Assembly (NCBI GenBank): GCA_030431945.1
Contig: JAUIIF010000006.1
Span: forward strand, 1-25,289
Reading direction: 5' to 3'
Length of the DNA stretch: 25,289 nucleotides
Origin: Bacteroidia bacterium
Lineage (GTDB): Bacteria; Bacteroidota; Bacteroidia; Chitinophagales; Saprospiraceae
Part shown: piece after piece, positions 22,696 through 25,289 of the stretch
How the letters are laid out: every line of letters begins with the position of its first letter
Numbering within the stretch: the stretch's first letter is position 1
Notes under the pieces: model-generated
The model's input: only the letters and a program-made list of their open reading frames with translations
Told to the model about the DNA's origin: nothing
Databases searched by the model: none
Position numbers and translations under genes: made by a program

Positions 22696-24123
22696 TTAGA
22701 GGTCTTCGGCTTTGTCCAGGGCCTTGGTCAGGGCGCCGAGTTTGTGGTAAACTTCCCGCATTTCGCTTTCTTCGTTACTGGCGGCTACTACGCCCGCGCC
22801 GGCTTGATAAAACAGGGTATTGTCCTGACTGAAGAAGGACCGGATGAGGATCGCCTGGTTCATCCCTCCGTTGAAGTCGATAAAACCAATGGCGCCGCCA
22901 TAAAATCCCCGTTGTTGGTTTTCGTAGCGGTTGATGAGTTCAATGGCCTTGTATTTTGGGGCTCCGGAAAGCGTCCCGGCCGGGAAGGTGTCACCGAAAA
23001 TCCGGACGGCCTGGTCATCCCTCTCCAGCTCTCCTTCCACCGTGGAGACCAGGTGAATGACGTGGCTGTAGTAATGTACTTCGCGGAGGCTTTTGACTGC
23101 CACCCTGCGGGTGTGCCGGCTCAGGTCGTTGCGGGCGAGGTCCACCAGCATAACGTGCTCAGCATTTTCCTTGGGGTCGGCGAGTAAGGCGCGGGTGGCG
23201 GCCTCGTCGATGGCTTTATCCCCCGTACGCCGGTAAGTTCCGGCGATGGGGTTCAGGCGGGCCTTGCCGTTTCCGATGACCATCTGGCTCTCCGGGCTGG
23301 AGCCCATGATCCGGTAATCGCCGTAATCGAAGTAAAAGAGATAGGGCGACGGGTTGATACTGCGTAAGGCCCGGTACACCTGAAACTCATCGCCCCGGAA
23401 GGATTGCCGGAACTGACGACTCAGTACAATCTGAAACACATCGCCTACCCGGCAATGGTGTTTACCCAGGGTAACCAGTTCCTGGTACTGGTTGTCGGTG
23501 AGGTTACTGCTTTCCTCCCCGAAGCGTTTGAACGGGTGGACGCCGCCGCCCCGCTTAATGGCGGCCTCTACTTTAGCCAGACCACTTTCCTGACCGGCGG
23601 GCAGGTTCTCGATCAGCAATAATTCATCACGGTAGTGATGAAAAACAAGCAGGTAACGGTACAGGTGGTAACGGAGATCCGGCGCGCGCAGCACTTTCGG
23701 GTTGTCAAACTTGAGGGTATCAAAATACTGGACGCCCTCAAAATTGGTATGACCGATCAGGCCGTTGAATTGTTTAGCCAGGGGGAGTTCAGCCGGATAA
23801 TGCAGGTCAAAGCTGTTCAGGAAATCGTGCAGCCGGTGAGAAACGGTATCTACGTCTTCGACCACTTCTTCCTGCGCCCATTGCCCGGCCTGTTGCCGGG
23901 TGATCACCCCGTCATTCACCGTAAAGGAGGCCAGGGTTTCCAATCCCACGATGGAGTAATAATGCTCGTTGTCCCGGACTTCATTAGACTCCAGGAGCAC
24001 CGGATCCGTAAATTCGTCACGAACCGCCAGGTACAGCATAACCGGGGTCAGGTGATCAGCCGTCAGGCGCTTGGTGCGAACGTTAATGGTTGTGGCTGCT
24101 GGCGCTTCAGTAGTTGTTGGCAT
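22696..24123 (-). CDS. trpE: Anthranilate synthase component I
   Basis: The 475-residue enzyme makes anthranilate from chorismate, the committed step of tryptophan synthesis. The tryptophan feedback site LLES lies at 43-46, so the enzyme should be inhibited by its end product. The chorismate-binding core shows IAGTYRRTGD, HVMLVDLARNDLSRH and GTLSGAPKYKAIELI. PabB could look similar, but the LLES motif and operon support TrpE. It is the first structural gene after the leader peptide and attenuator. About 38 bp separate the terminator U-run from the ATG, so escape from termination leads directly into trpE. Confidence 0.97.
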   Translation of the reverse strand: MPTTTEAPAATTINVRTKRLTADHLTPVMLYLAVRDEFTDPVLLESNEVRDNEHYYSIVGLETLASFTVNDGVITRQQAGQWAQEEVVEDVDTVSHRLHDFLNSFDLHYPAELPLAKQFNGLIGHTNFEGVQYFDTLKFDNPKVLRAPDLRYHLYRYLLVFHHYRDELLLIENLPAGQESGLAKVEAAIKRGGGVHPFKRFGEESSNLTDNQYQELVTLGKHHCRVGDVFQIVLSRQFRQSFRGDEFQVYRALRSINPSPYLFYFDYGDYRIMGSSPESQMVIGNGKARLNPIAGTYRRTGDKAIDEAATRALLADPKENAEHVMLVDLARNDLSRHTRRVAVKSLREVHYYSHVIHLVSTVEGELERDDQAVRIFGDTFPAGTLSGAPKYKAIELINRYENQQRGFYGGAIGFIDFNGGMNQAILIRSFFSQDNTLFYQAGAGVVAASNEESEMREVYHKLGALTKALDKAEDL

Positions 24124-24161
24124 ACGTCAATTGGTTAAGCGGATCGCTGGTTTACGGGCAC

Positions 24162-24194
24162 AAAAAAAGCCCGCCGGAGCGATCCGACGGGCTT
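24162..24194 (-). terminator. Transcription attenuator of the trp operon
   Basis: A 12-bp stem with one G-T pair (AAGCCCGTCGGA / TCCGGCGGGCTT, loop TCGC) is followed by seven U. It lies 32 bp after the stop codon of the leader peptide and 38 bp before trpE. ACGGCCT at 24220-24226, directly after the leader stop, can pair at six of seven positions with AGCCCGT of the 5' arm and is a candidate antiterminator segment. Confidence 0.85.
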
Positions 24195-24226
24195 AAATTT
24201 TCTTTGTTTTACACAAACTAGGCCGT

Positions 24227-24286
24227 TCAGGATGCTCGGAGAGTATCTTGAAGCCACCACCAGTTGTTGCGAGTAGTTGTTTGCAT
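24227..24286 (-). CDS. trpL: trp leader peptide with three tandem Trp codons
   Basis: A 19-codon ORF, MQTTTRNNWWWLQDTLRAS, starts with ATG at 24286 and stops with TGA at 24227. TGG TGG TGG occupies 24254-24262. Tryptophan is the rarest residue, so three in a row directly before an intrinsic terminator and trpE is the signature of ribosome-mediated attenuation. When charged tRNA-Trp is scarce, the ribosome stalls at these codons and the terminator should not form. A promoter element ends 4 bp before the ATG, so there is no room for a normal ribosome binding site. The gene is too short for ordinary gene callers. Confidence 0.88.
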   Translation of the reverse strand: MQTTTRNNWWWLQDTLRAS

Positions 24287-24290
24287 GGCC

Positions 24291-24323
24291 ACAAGGTAGG
24301 GCCGTCAAAATTGGATTACCAAA
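24291..24323 (-). promoter_or_regulatory. Promoter of the trp operon
   Basis: On the minus strand TTG (24322-24320) and TACCTTGT (24298-24291) are separated by 21 bp, matching the Bacteroidetes -33/-7 promoter with one mismatch in the -7 element. The start of transcription is predicted at or next to the leader ATG. Confidence 0.6.
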
Positions 24324-24391
24324 TCTTAGTACTGATTTTTATTCAAAACCTGTAATTCAGGAGGCGTTCTGCCGGGCTCTATGAACGTCCC

Positions 24392-24412
24392 TTTGCACCT
24401 GCGACCGCGCCC
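24392..24412 (+). repeat. Dispersed motif copy 8
   Basis: Exact CACCTGCGNNCGCGCC with NN = AC on the plus strand, preceded by TTTG. It lies between the end of the FG-GAP protein gene and the trp promoter, about 70 bp upstream of the latter's -33 element. Confidence 0.75.
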
Positions 24413-24428
24413 TCCTCCTGCCACTGGG

Positions 24429-25289
24429 TTACTCCGCAGCGGTTCGTTTCACCAATCGCAGCGGTCCGTTATTGCGGGCAACCAGCACGGCCTGTTCCGT
24501 GCCGAGCTGAATTCGCTCCATGTTACGGATTTCCCCCGGCAGCTTCAGGTTTTCCAATTGCCGGACGGTCAATGCGCCGTCCTTACCAAAATTCAGGGCT
24601 TGCACCACGCTGGCGTCGTACCAACCCATCTCGATGTTGGAGCCGAGAAAGTTGCCCCCGATCAGCCAGGTATTGTCTGTTCCTTCGGCCGGCAGCGGCA
24701 CCGCCGCGCCAATGGTCGAAAACTGCGCCCGATCGGGAAGTAACTGACGGGTAAACTTCCCGTTTCCCTCGTTGGTAAGGTAGATGCTTTCCAGGGTCGT
24801 CACCTGGTACTGCTGGGCGGTATTCAGCATCTCCCGGCCGAAAATATCCTGAAGGGATGCGCGGGCCATATCCTGGGCAAAGAGGTAGCGCTTTTTCAGG
24901 GCGGGCAGTTGCTTGATCAACTCCGCGTGGCTGGCGAAGGGTACTTCCCTCCCCTTTACGAAGTAAGTCAGTACCTGATCCAGTTTTTCGTTACCGTCAA
25001 AATCATTGACGTATAGTTTCAGTGGCTCCTCCGGCGTAGGTTTCAGCTTGTTGTTCGCGCCGAGGTTACCGGCCAGCACGTCAAGGTCACCGTCTCCGTC
25101 AAAATCCGCCACTTCCAGGTTGTTCCACCAACCGGTATCCTCGGTAAGCGGCTCAGGTTTCAGCAGTCCGTTTTCATTGCGGAAAAGCAGGAGCGGCTCC
25201 CACTCTGCCGCGAGGAGGAGGTCCTGGTCCCCATCCTGGTCAAAGTCAACAAAGACACCGTCTTTTACCATACCGACGTGTCGCAGCCC
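24429..25289 (-). CDS. FG-GAP/VCBS-repeat protein (CRTAC1-like), 5' end cut by window edge
   Basis: The frame is open from base 25289 to the stop at 24429, giving 286 visible residues of a longer protein. An internal ATG at 25271 is not the likely start, because the reading continues upstream as GLRHVG-MVKDGVFVDFDQDGDQDLLL, the usual interior of this family. Calcium-type repeats DFDQDGDQD, DFDGDGDLD and DFDGNEKLD are visible in the first 100 residues; the rest is beta-rich without a T9SS sorting domain at the end. Related Bacteroidetes proteins are large surface-exposed beta-propellers. The function is unknown. Its stop lies 305 bp from trpE, with the trp promoter region in between. Confidence 0.85.
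   Translation of the reverse strand, partial: GLRHVGMVKDGVFVDFDQDGDQDLLLAAEWEPLLLFRNENGLLKPEPLTEDTGWWNNLEVADFDGDGDLDVLAGNLGANNKLKPTPEEPLKLYVNDFDGNEKLDQVLTYFVKGREVPFASHAELIKQLPALKKRYLFAQDMARASLQDIFGREMLNTAQQYQVTTLESIYLTNEGNGKFTRQLLPDRAQFSTIGAAVPLPAEGTDNTWLIGGNFLGSNIEMGWYDASVVQALNFGKDGALTVRQLENLKLPGEIRNMERIQLGTEQAVLVARNNGPLRLVKRTAAE

Noticed and set aside
1..25289. CRISPR arrays, tRNA or rRNA genes, IS elements, toxin-antitoxin pairs
   Set aside because: No regular spacer repeats, cloverleaf sequences, rRNA segments or transposase motifs were seen.

Overview
The window reads as the chromosome of a Saprospirales/Lewinella-like member of the Bacteroidetes. The evidence is a secreted metalloprotease with a C-terminal type IX secretion (T9SS) sorting domain, repeated TAnnTTTG-type -7 promoter elements, an FG-GAP/VCBS protein of the kind common in this phylum, and moderately GC-rich DNA. 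No tRNA, rRNA, CRISPR array, transposase or phage gene was seen. This looks like ordinary chromosomal housekeeping sequence with several interesting regulatory features.

Layout. 1-1656 (minus): an edge-truncated membrane di-iron hydroxylase of the sterol desaturase family, resembling alkylglycerol monooxygenase, and an OmpR-type response regulator. 1657-2204: a gene-free stretch with a strong terminator hairpin that serves no visible gene. 2205-5291 (plus): a large M4 metalloprotease. 5384-6917: a small membrane protein, a HAD phosphatase and a 68-residue tail-anchored-like protein. 7024-8924 (minus): an FtsX/MacB-type ABC exporter pair with a histidine-rich loop. 9145-9987 (plus): an outer-membrane barrel protein. 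10161-12035 (minus): a Tat-exported TIM-barrel protein and a metallo-beta-lactamase-fold hydrolase. 12170-13882 (plus): a dynamin-like GTPase. 13910-14938 (minus): GTP cyclohydrolase I and a 6-pyruvoyl-tetrahydropterin synthase homologue. 15344-16633 (plus): a DUF937-TM-OmpA fusion. 16869-18677 (minus): a cold-shock protein and a sensor kinase. 18789-24298 (minus): a trp block, promoter-leader peptide-attenuator-trpE-trpG-trpB-trpA-miaA. 24429-25289 (minus): the C-terminal part of an FG-GAP/VCBS protein.

The most interesting system is the trp block. A 19-codon leader ORF with three consecutive Trp codons precedes a 12-bp hairpin with a U-run, the layout of classical ribosome-mediated attenuation. 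The block lacks trpD, trpC and trpF. It ends with miaA, whose product modifies A37 of UNN-reading tRNAs, including tRNA-Trp in organisms studied. miaA loss is known to relieve trp attenuation in E. coli, so placing miaA behind the attenuator could close a regulatory loop.

A second unexplained signal is a dispersed motif, CACCTGCGNNCGCGCC. It occurs eight times on both strands (six exact, two with one mismatch), mostly between genes and often close to gene starts. Its two central bases vary while the flanks are fixed. A third theme is a possible biopterin link: a pair of tetrahydropterin-biosynthesis genes lies in the same window as a homologue of a biopterin-dependent monooxygenase.
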